Under the pieces are notes generated by a model. It was not told the origin of the DNA. It worked only from the letters and a program-made list of their open reading frames with translations, and did no database searches. A stretch of 64,000 nucleotides of DNA from Alkalihalobacillus sp. AL-G (GTDB taxonomy: Bacteria > Bacillota > Bacilli > Bacillales > Fictibacillaceae). The position numbers and the translations under genes were made by a program. The stretch lies in the NCBI RefSeq assembly GCF_030643805.1, contig NZ_CP094656.1, forward strand, positions 1,426,001 through 1,490,000. The letters are read 5' to 3'. Of the stretch, positions 8,636 through 16,973 are shown one piece after another; within the stretch, counting starts at the first letter, position 1, and every line of letters begins with the position of its first letter.

Positions 8636-9199
8636 TCATTTCAAAACGTCATGATCGACATACCGCTCGCCATTCAATTCACTTACGATATTGATCGCAA
8701 CCTTTGCGCCATCACCTGCAGTAACGATTGTATGCATTGTAACGCCTGCAACTGTACCGGCAGCCCAAATTCCTTCTTTGTTCGTTTTACCTTGCTGATC
8801 AACTTTTATAATGTTCTTGATTCGTGGTTCCGTTCCAGGGATAACTTCAACACCGATATTTTGTGCAACATCAACGAGCATTCCTGTTGCAAGAACAACG
8901 TGCTTTGCTTCAAACGAGTCACCGTCTTCAGTTACGACTGTATGAGTTCCGTTCGAGCTCCTCACATCGGTAACAGCTTTCTCAACCCACTCTGCACCAA
9001 ACTTTTCTGCTTGCTTTTTACCAATTGCAACCAAATCAGGACCGGAAATGCCTTCTGCACCGTAGTGGTTGTCGAGCCAAGCGCGTTTTGTGACACTTTT
9101 ACCATTGTCGATGACAAGCGTCTTTTTGTCTGCCTTACTAGTGAATAGAGCAGCACTCCCACCAGCTGGACCACCGCCAATGACTATAACGTCGTACAT
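8636..9199 (-). CDS. Short FAD-dependent oxidoreductase (thioredoxin-reductase-like fold)
   Basis: 187 residues. The N-terminal dinucleotide motif VIVIGGGPAGGSAAL and the C-terminal FAD segment GIWAAGTVAG...TAGDGAKVA match the pyridine nucleotide-disulfide reductase superfamily. It is much shorter than TrxB (about 315): the NADPH-binding domain and the CxxC redox pair are missing, so it cannot work as a classic thioredoxin reductase. Short proteins of this plan occur across Bacillaceae. GGGAGG lies 7 nt before the ATG, and a terminator follows. Function unknown. Confidence 0.82.
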   Translation of the reverse strand: MYDVIVIGGGPAGGSAALFTSKADKKTLVIDNGKSVTKRAWLDNHYGAEGISGPDLVAIGKKQAEKFGAEWVEKAVTDVRSSNGTHTVVTEDGDSFEAKHVVLATGMLVDVAQNIGVEVIPGTEPRIKNIIKVDQQGKTNKEGIWAAGTVAGVTMHTIVTAGDGAKVAINIVSELNGERYVDHDVLK

Positions 9200-9484
9200 A
9201 ATAATTCCTCCCTAGTAGATTGAGTTCGAAACACTTTCATGGTAAATACTACTAGACTTTTAGTAAAGGAATATGCTCGGCACCTTGATTGGAAGAAATT
9301 CTTATTTTAAGAGGAAAGATAGGATTATTAGTAAAATACTTGGGAAATGTGTCAAAAAATCAAGTGTAAAAACAGCTGTAAATATACTCCATTTTCCCAA
9401 TGTGGTTTTAAAGGATTTTCTGGTAGTGACATCTAATCTATTAAACTATGCGCGCGCAAACTAATCATATTGGGAGGAACTAAT

Positions 9485-10273
9485 TTGAAATTCAAAAAAG
9501 TGTTATTAACCCTGTCCCTTGGTCTTTCACTTGCACTTGTCCCGACGTTATCTTTTGCTCACGATGCTAGTCCGGCAGCTGCTCCCCAAATTGAGGTACT
9601 ACCCAAAGCAAAAACAAAGTTAAAGGAAAATAGTAAAAAGCCAGCAGTAGTAGAATCAGATACGACTGCAAAGATTTTGAACGAGAAGGGTAATGTGGTA
9701 GGTAAAAGAACCTTTAAAAGCAACAAAACGGATGACGCAGATTCGCAGGCAAGTATTGCTGCCACTAGAACTGTAACGGTTTTAGCGGTAGCAGACGAAG
9801 AATATCGTTCTGCATATGGCGACTGGCAAACTCGTATTCAAAACATTGTGGAATATGCAGATAATGCATTTAACCGTGATCACGCAATCGATTTCCAGGT
9901 TCACGCTTTGGCTGCCTGGAGCTCACAGGGCGGAAACAGTTCTCAAATCCTTCAAGACCTTGGCAGGGATTTTGATGGATTAGGATATGATTTTGTAGTT
10001 GGTTTCACTCGTGATTCAGCGTTTGATGCTGGAGGGATTGCCTATGTTTACGGTTCAGCACCTTACGGGAGTGCATTAAGTGTCAACCTTGATCAGGGAG
10101 TTACGAATACTTGGCATGCATCCCAGCATGAGTTCTCTCATAATTTCGGCCTAGGACATGATCCACAAGGTAGCGGGATCCGCTGTATCATGAACTATGA
10201 TTATTCTTATAGTGTCGATTACTGGCACCCAGAACATGACTCCCAAATTGAACAGAACGAATATTGGTATTAA
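9485..10273 (+). CDS. Secreted zinc metalloprotease, metzincin-like
   Basis: 262 residues beginning with a Sec signal peptide (MKFKKVLLTLSLGLSLALVP..., predicted cleavage after SFA near residue 25), then a propeptide-like Lys/Ala-rich stretch to about 95. The zinc site HEFSHNFGLGHD (near residue 215) fits HExxHxxGxxHD, and CIMNY about 13 residues later is a plausible Met-turn, so this is a metzincin-type protease. Start chosen at TTG 9485, 8 nt after GGGAGG; the frame opens earlier at 9470 but without a ribosome site. It is a single gene with its own terminator. Confidence 0.87.
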   Translation: MKFKKVLLTLSLGLSLALVPTLSFAHDASPAAAPQIEVLPKAKTKLKENSKKPAVVESDTTAKILNEKGNVVGKRTFKSNKTDDADSQASIAATRTVTVLAVADEEYRSAYGDWQTRIQNIVEYADNAFNRDHAIDFQVHALAAWSSQGGNSSQILQDLGRDFDGLGYDFVVGFTRDSAFDAGGIAYVYGSAPYGSALSVNLDQGVTNTWHASQHEFSHNFGLGHDPQGSGIRCIMNYDYSYSVDYWHPEHDSQIEQNEYWY

Positions 10274-10280
10274 AAATAAT

Positions 10281-10308
10281 AGAACCGGCTTCGGCTGGTT
10301 CTTTTTTT
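10281..10308 (+). terminator. Intrinsic terminator of the metalloprotease gene
   Basis: AGAACCGGC and GCTGGTTCT form a stem with a TTCG tetraloop, followed by seven T. Confidence 0.92.
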
Positions 10309-10315
10309 ATGCACA

Positions 10316-10639
10316 TTATGACTCACCAGTAATGAACTTAAGGCCTACTGCTGAACCAAGTACCATGAAAATAAATAAAATACGCATGGAGCTTTTTTCC
10401 TCACCATAAAAAATCATTCCGAGCATCGCTCCTCCAGATGCTCCGATCCCCGTCCAGATTGCGTATGCAGTACCCATTGGCAATGTTTTCATCGCTAATG
10501 ATAAAAACAGGAAACTTGCACCGAAACCAATGAGCAAATAAAATAATGATGTAAAATTACGATGTGTATGGAGGCGGTTGATCATTACGACCCCGGTCAT
10601 TTCAAATATCCCAGCTAAAATAAGATAAATCCAGCTCAT
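10316..10639 (-). CDS. ykkD: SMR-family exporter subunit (YkkD-like)
   Basis: 107 residues, four membrane helices, small multidrug resistance family. The conserved membrane-embedded Glu (GIFEMTGVV, near residue 12) and the GTAYAIWTGIG motif (near 57) are present. It overlaps the upstream ykkC-like gene by 4 nt (ATGA), and paired SMR genes form heteromeric exporters. The operon is preceded by a guanidine-I riboswitch, so the expected cargo is guanidinium or related cations. Confidence 0.88.
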   Translation of the reverse strand: MSWIYLILAGIFEMTGVVMINRLHTHRNFTSLFYLLIGFGASFLFLSLAMKTLPMGTAYAIWTGIGASGGAMLGMIFYGEEKSSMRILFIFMVLGSAVGLKFITGES

Positions 10640-10980
10640 TGTGACTTTGCTCCTTCTGTACCATTCTCTTTTGTTACAAATTTTAAACCAATAACGCCAG
10701 CTAGTAAGAAAACAATTAAAACAAGTTTTGCAATATTAAAGGGTTCTTCGAAAAAGAGTATCCCAGTAGTAATTGTTCCGACAGTCCCTAGTCCGACAAA
10801 TACTGAATAAACTGTACCTATTGGCAGGTGGCGTCCAGCCATGATCATGAGATAAAAGCTAATTAGAATGCTTACGATTGTTCCGCCCCACGTCCAGAAG
10901 CCATCAGCATGTTTAAGGCCAATCACCCAAAATACTTCAAAAAAGGCTGCAAAGAATACTTTAAACCATTCCTTGTTCAT
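10636..10980 (-). CDS. ykkC: SMR-family exporter subunit (YkkC-like)
   Basis: 114 residues, four membrane helices. The active-site Glu is in AAFFEVFWVIGLKHADGF (about residue 15), and GTVYSVFVGLGTVG (about 60) is the SMR signature. The frame starts at a GTG (10989), but the ATG at 10980 is 8 nt after GGAG and gives the YkkC-like length. It is the first gene behind the guanidine-I riboswitch and is translationally coupled to the second SMR gene. Confidence 0.88.
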   Translation of the reverse strand: MNKEWFKVFFAAFFEVFWVIGLKHADGFWTWGGTIVSILISFYLMIMAGRHLPIGTVYSVFVGLGTVGTITTGILFFEEPFNIAKLVLIVFLLAGVIGLKFVTKENGTEGAKSQ

Positions 10981-11002
10981 TAAACTCACTCCAATTTGTA
11001 TT

Positions 11003-11041
11003 AAAAAAAGCCCTAGAGATTATAATGAATCTCCCAGGCTT
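11003..11041 (-). terminator. Riboswitch expression-platform terminator
   Basis: On the minus strand AGCCTGGGAGATT pairs with AATCTCTAGGGCT, followed by seven T. The 5' arm is shared with the conserved 3' end of the aptamer, so guanidine binding would prevent its formation. Confidence 0.85.
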
Positions 11042-11122
11042 TTGTCCGTCCGTGTGCACAGTAAAATCACTGTGTGTTTTCTCTCGGACCAGACCAGCCT
11101 CAGGAGCTGCGGAACCCTAGAA
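11030..11122 (-). ncRNA. Guanidine-I (ykkC) riboswitch aptamer
   Basis: On the minus strand the conserved blocks of the ykkC class appear in order: CTAGGGTTCCG at the 5' end, CTGGTCCGAGAG (here with GGTCTGGTCCGAGAGA), a variable AC-rich hairpin, then ACGGAC..GGACAAAAGCC and CTGGGAGA. The class senses guanidine and turns on export genes. It lies directly before a terminator and the two SMR genes. Confidence 0.93.
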
Positions 11123-11183
11123 AACAATTTTAATCTATTCAATTTCCGAGTTTATTATTGCACAAAATAGAAGCAAATACAAC

Positions 11184-11217
11184 TGAGGGGAATTTGATCT
11201 GCATCAAATTAGCCTCT
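11184..11217 (-). terminator. Hairpin after the ArsR-type regulator gene
   Basis: AATTTGAT and ATCAAATT form a perfect stem around CTGC, extended by GAGG/CCTC. There is no clear T-run, so termination is uncertain. Confidence 0.4.
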
Positions 11218-11220
11218 CAT

Positions 11221-11901
11221 CTACAATTCGATGGAGAGGAGCTCTTTCAATTCGCTTTTCCCTGTAGAAGTAACCTCTATCGCTCGCGTTTTTGGAATCC
11301 GTTTGATCCAATTCCGGTCGAACATTGATTCAAGCAGTGCATTTCCGAGTGAACCTGCAAGGTGATGCTGTCGTTCACTCCAGTCAAGGCAGCAACGTGC
11401 AAATGACCTTCGTTTACTTTCATGAAAATCTATATCAATATCAAGGTTTTCGAAAAAATTTTCTCCTGTTTGTGTAACGATAAAGTCAAGTTCCATTTTC
11501 TCGATATAGCCTTTCTTACTTAAGGCATCTGTGACCTGAACGCCTACAAAACCAGCGAGATGATCATAACAGGTTCGTGCATATTCAATTTGCTTTCTCT
11601 CTCGTGCTTCGTTGAACGAATTTGGTTTCGATTGAGGTGATACTGAATACAGCGATTCAATCAGACACGCAACATCGTTGTTTGTCAGCTTATAGTATCG
11701 ATGACGTCCATGACGTTCAACTGAAACGATTCCTATTTCAAGCATCTTGTTTAAATGAAAACTTGCCGTCTGAGGTTTTATTTTGGCGAATAGGGCAAGT
11801 TCACTGGCGGGATGTGGTTTTCCGTCCATCAATAAATCGAGTATTGCAGCTCTAGACGCATCATTCAACAGCGAGACGATTTTAGTAAGGTCCGGGTTCA
11901 A
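11221..11901 (-). CDS. ArsR-family transcriptional regulator (YdfF-like)
   Basis: 226 residues. The N-terminal winged helix (about 5-85) carries SRAAILDLLMDGKPHPASELA and the recognition segment KIKPQTASFHLNKMLEIGIV. The long C-terminal region (about 90-226) is a ligand-type domain rather than a metal site; no CxC metal box is seen. The frame extends far upstream, but AAAGGAGG 8 nt before the TTG at 11901 marks the start. It is divergent from a flavin-reductase-like gene; the same pair (ydfE/ydfF) is adjacent in B. subtilis, which supports a regulator-target relation. Confidence 0.85.
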   Translation of the reverse strand: MNPDLTKIVSLLNDASRAAILDLLMDGKPHPASELALFAKIKPQTASFHLNKMLEIGIVSVERHGRHRYYKLTNNDVACLIESLYSVSPQSKPNSFNEARERKQIEYARTCYDHLAGFVGVQVTDALSKKGYIEKMELDFIVTQTGENFFENLDIDIDFHESKRRSFARCCLDWSERQHHLAGSLGNALLESMFDRNWIKRIPKTRAIEVTSTGKSELKELLSIEL

Positions 11902-11927
11902 ACTTATTTCCTCCTTTACATTCATAC

Positions 11928-11960
11928 TTCGATTATAATCGAAATGTGATTTCGATACAA
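11928..11960 (-). promoter_or_regulatory. Promoter and palindromic operator of the ArsR-type regulator
   Basis: On the minus strand TTGTAT (11960-11955), 17-nt spacer, TATAAT (11937-11932). A perfect 16-bp palindrome TTCGATTATAATCGAA (11928-11943) covers the -10 and a partial copy (ATTTCGAT) lies in the spacer. This is the expected place for autorepression and control of the divergent gene at 11983. Confidence 0.65.
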
Positions 11961-11982
11961 TATATCTAAAGGAGTTGGTTTG

Positions 11983-12594
11983 ATGAAAAAAGCTGTACAA
12001 ATACAAGAAATAAAGCCAAAGATATTATATTATGGAATGCCCGTGTTGTTGCTTGCCACATTAAACGAGGACGATTCCACGAATATTAGTCCAATGTCCT
12101 CCTCATGGGCGTTGGGTCATTATATCGTATTAGGTATCGGTGCAGGTGGGAAGGCTCTCGAAAATTTGAAACGACATCCGGAATGTGTGATCAACCTACC
12201 AGATCCAACTCTATGGGAAACAGTTGAAAAGCTCGCACATTATACAGGAAAAAGAGAAATTCCAGACTATAAACGAGACCTAGGTTTTACATTTGAAAAA
12301 GATAAATTTAAGGTGAGTGGACTAACGCCGTTGCGTTCAAAAACAGTCCAACCCGATCGAATTGAATCTTGCCCATTACAGATCGAAGCAAAGGTTAAAA
12401 ACATCCGGATACCTGGCTATTGTGAGGGATTAGCCATTGTGGAGACAGAGGCAATACACGTCCATGCGCATGAGCAAATTATTGTTGGCGAACGACATAT
12501 CAACCCAGAAAAGTGGAGCCCGCTGATTTATAATTTCCGACATTATTTTGGACTTGGAAAAGAAGTTGGAAAGACGTTCAGGGCAAAGACCTAA
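11983..12594 (+). CDS. Flavin reductase-like protein (YdfE-like)
   Basis: 203 residues with the FMN-binding split-barrel fold of flavin reductase/flavoredoxin proteins: an N-terminal P-x-x-L-L-A-T strand, TNISPMSSSWALG near residue 40, and later CPLQIEAKVKNI. Such proteins bind FMN and either reduce it or use it as cofactor. The ATG at 11983 is preferred over the TTG at 11980 on spacing from AAAGGAG. It is divergent from the ArsR-type regulator with a shared operator region. Substrate unknown. Confidence 0.83.
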   Translation: MKKAVQIQEIKPKILYYGMPVLLLATLNEDDSTNISPMSSSWALGHYIVLGIGAGGKALENLKRHPECVINLPDPTLWETVEKLAHYTGKREIPDYKRDLGFTFEKDKFKVSGLTPLRSKTVQPDRIESCPLQIEAKVKNIRIPGYCEGLAIVETEAIHVHAHEQIIVGERHINPEKWSPLIYNFRHYFGLGKEVGKTFRAKT

Positions 12595-12598
12595 AAAA

Positions 12599-12640
12599 GC
12601 GGGGATTGTCAGTTATTGAAAACCGCATCCCCGTTCCTCA
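12599..12640 (+). terminator. Hairpin terminator between convergent genes
   Basis: GCGGGGAT pairs with ATCCCCG across a long loop. It lies between the convergent genes ending at 12594 and 12643 and could serve both. Confidence 0.5.
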
Positions 12641-12642
12641 TA

Positions 12643-13089
12643 TTATTTTTGTCTTATCCAAACCATTTCAATGTGCGGTATGCCGTCTTCTAAAAACACA
12701 TCAGAGTTTTGTCGAAGTCCAAAAGCAGCGTAGTAATGCTCTAAGTGCGCTTGAGCTTCGATTTTGATTACCTGGGGATGGTATTCCGCTTCAATGAACT
12801 CCATTACCTTCTGAAGTAATTCGTTTCCGAGCCTTTTACCGCGATGGTTTTTATTGACGAGAACTCGACCGAACTTGATATAGTCTTGTTTATCGATTAC
12901 TCGAGCATAGGCTAGCAGTTCATTTTCTTCCATTTTAAAAATGTGAAAGACATTCGGGTTTAGATCATAGTCATCGATTTCTTGATAAGGGCAGTCTTGT
13001 TCAACGACGAACACCTTCACTCGTTCTTGAAAGATTGTAATGAGTTCTGTTTTTGTAAGTTCTTCTGTCGTACTGATTTTCCAGGGCAT
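12643..13089 (-). CDS. ElaA-type GNAT acetyltransferase
   Basis: 148 residues. Recognised as an ElaA-family member by FQERVKVFVVEQDCPYQEIDDYD near residue 25-47 and the acetyl-CoA loop GRVLVNKNHRGKRLGNELL near 75. The physiological acceptor of ElaA proteins is not established. AAAGGA precedes the ATG. Confidence 0.87.
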   Translation of the reverse strand: MPWKISTTEELTKTELITIFQERVKVFVVEQDCPYQEIDDYDLNPNVFHIFKMEENELLAYARVIDKQDYIKFGRVLVNKNHRGKRLGNELLQKVMEFIEAEYHPQVIKIEAQAHLEHYYAAFGLRQNSDVFLEDGIPHIEMVWIRQK

Positions 13090-13118
13090 AGTTCCGTTCC
13101 TTTCAGATTGTATGATTC

Positions 13119-13763
13119 TTAAACTGATTTTGCGATTTCTTTTTGATTGGGTTGATGTGAAAGACGATTAACCAATTTTCTGCTTCGTAAAAAGGTAGCT
13201 TGAAAAATCGGACTTTGAATGAATGTATAGATGAATGTGAAGACAAAGACCGGACCGCCGAGCAACCAGCCTATTACAAGTACGCCACTTTCCGTAATGA
13301 TTCGCACCCTACTGATCGAAAGTCCAGTTTTGTCGGAGATTGATAGCATGAATCCATCGCGCGGACCGGCACCAACTCCCGCTGAATTATAAACTCCACC
13401 ACCAATACCCATAAGCGTGATTCCAAGAAATAACACAAGAATGTCGAGTACCACGTTCAAACCAGTTGGTGGAAAAAAGTCAACAAATAAAAATAAATCA
13501 ATCATAACCCCGACAAAAAACGCATTTAAAAATGTACCGATACTTATGTAAGATCGATCAATGAGTAACGAACCGGCAACAAGTACACCACCGATGATCA
13601 CGGCCCATGAACCGATAGTGAGCCCAACCCTTTCAAACATAGCAATGTTCAACACATCCCACGGGTGCAAGCCAAGGTACTGAACTTTGATCGCAGTTGC
13701 AATGCCATAACTAAAAATAATGAGGCCGGCAAGAAAAAAGATGGGACGTATGGTTCGGCGCAT
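13119..13763 (-). CDS. YczE-like integral membrane protein
   Basis: 214 residues, about five membrane helices, with the conserved GLHPWDVLN (near residue 32) and NSAGVGAGPRDGFML (near 125) motifs of the YczE/YyaS family. B. subtilis YczE is required for antibiotic production but its biochemical role is unknown. The frame opens at 13883; I chose the ATG at 13763 because GGAAGAAGGA lies just before it and the length then matches YczE (about 215). Confidence 0.85.
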   Translation of the reverse strand: MRRTIRPIFFLAGLIIFSYGIATAIKVQYLGLHPWDVLNIAMFERVGLTIGSWAVIIGGVLVAGSLLIDRSYISIGTFLNAFFVGVMIDLFLFVDFFPPTGLNVVLDILVLFLGITLMGIGGGVYNSAGVGAGPRDGFMLSISDKTGLSISRVRIITESGVLVIGWLLGGPVFVFTFIYTFIQSPIFQATFLRSRKLVNRLSHQPNQKEIAKSV

Positions 13764-13943
13764 GTGTGTTCCTTCTTCCACTTGTATTTTAGCTTCATTA
13801 TAAAATGTTTGTAGCTTGGGTGGCAATGAAATGAACTTGTTAATCCTGAAAACTTGTACCGCCCCAAATATTGACAAAGGCACATTGGAACGAGATACTA
13901 CTTAAAATAGTTTCATAGTAAAGTACATATAGAGGTGGACGCA

Positions 13944-14858
13944 TTGGAAAATATGGTAAAGGTTAAACAACTGCTCGATTCATTGTTCAACATTATTGAG
14001 CTTGATAGGGACCCGGGATTCAGCAGGTTCATTCCACAAGTGTATGACCCGATTAAGGTTGATTGGACACAGTATTTTGAAGCAGATTTTTCGAAGCGCT
14101 TCAATGGTTTGATGATGAAAGGGAGCGATCAGATGAATACTGTTTTTCTCGCTGTTTTCCCAACGGATCAAGTATTGGAGTCTTTTATAAATGAGGCGTC
14201 AGAGGGGGATCTGCTTTTCCTGCATCATCCGTTAGTGATGGAGTGCGGAGATCCAAGAGGCGAGTGGGGGCGTGGTTTCGTTCCGATCCGTAAGAGCCTG
14301 TTACAGTCACTCAAAGATAAGAAACTTTCCGTTTATACATGCCATACCCCATTAGACTACCACCTCGAGATTAGTACGAATATGGCAATAGCGAATGTAA
14401 TGAATGCGCTAGTAATTGATCGTTTTATCTATGAAGAGGGTAAGTCGATCGGGTTAATTTGTGATGTTGAACCAATTGATACTGCTGGTTTAATAAAAAA
14501 GCTCGAGTCCATATTCGAGATTCCTTATGTAGATTTTGAAGGGGAACAACATAATTTCATTGACAGAATAGCAATTGTTGCAGGCTGCGGGGACAAAGTC
14601 GCTTTTATGAGGGAAGCGGAGTCTTTTGGAGTTCAGGCGTATGTAACGGGTGAGATTCATTGCCATATCGACAATGACTACGGTCGTGCGAAGTATAAAC
14701 AGATGATGGATTATGTTCCGGAAAGCACAATGTCATTGATTGGAGTGTCGCACTCAGCTTCAGAATACATGGTGATGCAGACACAAATGAAAAACTGGTT
14801 CACCGATAAAATGGATGTGAACGTTCGCTTACTCCCACAACATAAATGGTGGTTGTGA
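13944..14858 (+). CDS. Nif3-like dinuclear metal-centre protein (YqfO/DUF34 family)
   Basis: 304 residues. LLFLHHPL near residue 90 matches the HHP metal-ligand motif of Nif3 proteins, with VYTCHTPLDYH near 130 and a C-terminal VTGEIHCH near 235. Nif3-family proteins bind two metal ions; their general reaction is not settled. The pattern is divergent from the essential-type yqfO copy. Start taken at TTG 13944 (GAGGTGG is 5 nt upstream) rather than GTG 13935. No clear operon partner. Confidence 0.78.
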   Translation: MENMVKVKQLLDSLFNIIELDRDPGFSRFIPQVYDPIKVDWTQYFEADFSKRFNGLMMKGSDQMNTVFLAVFPTDQVLESFINEASEGDLLFLHHPLVMECGDPRGEWGRGFVPIRKSLLQSLKDKKLSVYTCHTPLDYHLEISTNMAIANVMNALVIDRFIYEEGKSIGLICDVEPIDTAGLIKKLESIFEIPYVDFEGEQHNFIDRIAIVAGCGDKVAFMREAESFGVQAYVTGEIHCHIDNDYGRAKYKQMMDYVPESTMSLIGVSHSASEYMVMQTQMKNWFTDKMDVNVRLLPQHKWWL

Positions 14859-14916
14859 GAATGATAGTTGTTCAGGCTTTTATAAAAAATGAGAATAAAG
14901 CATTAAGGAGAACAGT

Positions 14917-15702
14917 GTGAATCCAATAAATAATAATGAAATTCCGACTGCAATTCTAGCCACTGTTGGGAATATAACTAAAATGACCTTTCCGAAACAG
15001 GGGTGTACTTCGGATGTTGCAATTTTAGATGGATTACATGGGCAGTTTGTATTGAAAAGAGCGAAGATAGAACAATTTCGCACATGGCTGGCACGAGAAG
15101 TGTTTGTCTTGAACAGCTTGTCACAAACTGTACTTCCAGTTCCTAATGTATTTCGTTTTGTGGAAGAAAACAATCAGTCGTGGGTGCTAATGGAATTTTT
15201 CCAGGGACAAACGTTAAGGGACTATTTAGCGCGTGAACGAGATCCGGAGAACCGACACCAGGCCATTTTTAATTTTGGAAAAATCCTCACGACACTACAT
15301 GCCACCGAATGTCCAAACGAATTGAAGTCAGAAGAGTTGTGGCTAGATGAGTTGCTGGAAAGAGCACAGTACAATCTTGATCACTATCAAGTCGACGGTT
15401 CTCAGGAGTTACTAGACCAACTTATGAAGGACAAACCTGCACCGTATAAACAAACGTTAATACATGGAGATTTCACCATTGATAATGTTCTCGTGCATGA
15501 AGGGGAGATTATTGGAGTCATTGATTGGAGTGGAGGAGCATATGGTGATCCAAGATACGATGCTGCCCTTGCGATTCGCCCAAAACGCAATGCATTTGAA
15601 ACTGATGAGGATAAAGAATCTTTCTTTGAAGGATACGGCAAAAAATTTATCACCAAGCAAGACTATGAGTATTTCGAGAATGGCCTTTACGAATTTTTTT
15701 AA
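14917..15702 (+). CDS. Aminoglycoside phosphotransferase-family kinase
   Basis: 261 residues with the APH/choline-kinase fold. The catalytic loop LIHGDFTIDNVLV (HGDxxxxN, near residue 185) and the metal-binding VIDWSGGAYGDPRYDAAL (near 205) are intact. Family members phosphorylate aminoglycosides, macrolides or small metabolites; no specific substrate can be read here. GTG start, with AAGGAG 6 nt upstream. It is followed after 18 nt by a GNAT gene, a common pairing in small-molecule modification loci. Confidence 0.85.
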   Translation: MNPINNNEIPTAILATVGNITKMTFPKQGCTSDVAILDGLHGQFVLKRAKIEQFRTWLAREVFVLNSLSQTVLPVPNVFRFVEENNQSWVLMEFFQGQTLRDYLARERDPENRHQAIFNFGKILTTLHATECPNELKSEELWLDELLERAQYNLDHYQVDGSQELLDQLMKDKPAPYKQTLIHGDFTIDNVLVHEGEIIGVIDWSGGAYGDPRYDAALAIRPKRNAFETDEDKESFFEGYGKKFITKQDYEYFENGLYEFF

Positions 15703-15720
15703 AGGAAGAAGTGATTCCAG

Positions 15721-16176
15721 ATGACGACAATTAGGCCTGCTAGATTAGAAGAAGCACAATATTTAAGTGCTTTGGCATTGGAATCGAAAGTATGCTGGGA
15801 TTACAGCGAAGATTTTATCGACAGTTGTGTGGAAGACTTAACGATTAATGAGCAATACATAACAGACAATTACGTTTTTGTGCTCGAGGATCAAAGCAAT
15901 ATCATCGGATTTTTCAGTTTTAAAAAAGAACCAGAGAGATCCTGGCTCGATTTCCTCTATCTCCACCCTGTTTATATTGGAAGAGGGTATGGGAAAATCA
16001 TTTGGAACAATGTAGTTGAGAAAGCAAAACAGTTAAAAATCGAAACGTTCACCATCGACAGTGATCCAAACGCAAAACCCTTTTACGAAAAAATGGGTGC
16101 TGTACTGATTGGAGAAACCCCTTCGACTGCCATTGAGGGAAGAATGCTACCATTGCTGAAATTCGAAGTGAATTAA
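15721..16176 (+). CDS. GNAT-family N-acetyltransferase
   Basis: 151 residues. N-terminal TTIRPARLEEAQYLSAL and the acetyl-CoA loop LYLHPVYIGRGYGKIIW (near residue 80) followed by DPNAKPFYEKMGAV near 120 identify the fold. Likely co-transcribed with the APH-type kinase upstream (18-nt gap). Substrate unknown. Confidence 0.88.
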   Translation: MTTIRPARLEEAQYLSALALESKVCWDYSEDFIDSCVEDLTINEQYITDNYVFVLEDQSNIIGFFSFKKEPERSWLDFLYLHPVYIGRGYGKIIWNNVVEKAKQLKIETFTIDSDPNAKPFYEKMGAVLIGETPSTAIEGRMLPLLKFEVN

Positions 16177-16272
16177 TATTTCATTCACGAAATATTCAAT
16201 CTTATTAAATGTATGATCTTTCCAATAGGGTAAAATAAAGGTGATTAAAACTGGAATATTGGAGGGATTATC

Positions 16273-16635
16273 ATGAAAAAGTTCTTATTGATGTTTGTGA
16301 TTGTAGCACTATTGGCGGGATGTACGGATAAGTCAACAGTGAAGGATCTGAACATCGAGGAAATGTCCCAAGACGAACTAGCGAAGCAAAATGTTCAAGT
16401 ATGGCTGGAGCTTGAATCCAGACAAAAGAACAACCTTGCGATCGATGCTCTACATGAAGGCGGATTGACGAAAGCAGAATACCATGATCATTTTAGATTG
16501 GTGATCAAAGAGATGAATCGCTGGGCCTCAGAAAAAGGAAACGATGAGTTTACGATCGCAGAGGGTTTAAAAGCTAATGTTTTAAATGTCAAAAAATCAA
16601 TTGAACTTCTTAATTCTAAAGCTGAAGGGAATTAA
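16273..16635 (+). CDS. Small lipoprotein of unknown function
   Basis: 120 residues with a lipoprotein signal peptide ending in the lipobox LLAG-C (Cys 17). The mature part is charged and predicted helical (DLNIEEMSQDELAKQNVQVW...). No family recognised. GGAGG precedes the ATG by 7 nt. Confidence 0.75.
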   Translation: MKKFLLMFVIVALLAGCTDKSTVKDLNIEEMSQDELAKQNVQVWLELESRQKNNLAIDALHEGGLTKAEYHDHFRLVIKEMNRWASEKGNDEFTIAEGLKANVLNVKKSIELLNSKAEGN

Positions 16636-16769
16636 ATGAAATTAAGGAGGATATTGATACGAATTTCGAAATATTAATGTTCTGTCCTTAATTCTCAAAC
16701 AATCCATTACTAAGCTCAAAGCTATTGAATTAATATTCACCTTTATTTTCGAGTGTATCAATCTAATAA

Positions 16770-16973
16770 TTACAGAACGAATGAGGGGTGTCCTTTTATG
16801 GGATCGCCCCTTTCTTCTGTTTCTTCATATGTATCCATTTCAACATCGGTCACACCGTATCTGTTTATAGCCTCATTTACAACTACTTCTCGGTCTGTTT
16901 TCTTCATCTTAATCAATGCTACATTCATTGTTTCGTCTTCGTACTTAGTTGTTTCTCCGTGTACAAATCCCAT
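16770..16973 (-). CDS. Possible small hypothetical protein
   Basis: 67 residues, rich in Glu, Lys, Asp and Thr (MNVALIKMKKTDREVVV... near residue 16 on). Its composition is protein-like whereas the overlapping plus-strand frames are Ser/Phe/Val-rich complements, so this strand is the better candidate. The ribosome site is weak (AGAAGTG immediately before the ATG), so the true start may be the internal ATG near 16928. Nothing else is visible in 16636-17104. Confidence 0.4.
   Translation of the reverse strand: MGFVHGETTKYEDETMNVALIKMKKTDREVVVNEAINRYGVTDVEMDTYEETEERGDPIKGHPSFVL

Noticed and set aside
9273-9464. 63-codon plus-strand ORF between the FAD oxidoreductase and the metalloprotease
   Set aside because: No ribosome site, basic but not protein-like order of residues, and it lies in the probable promoter zone of both neighbours.
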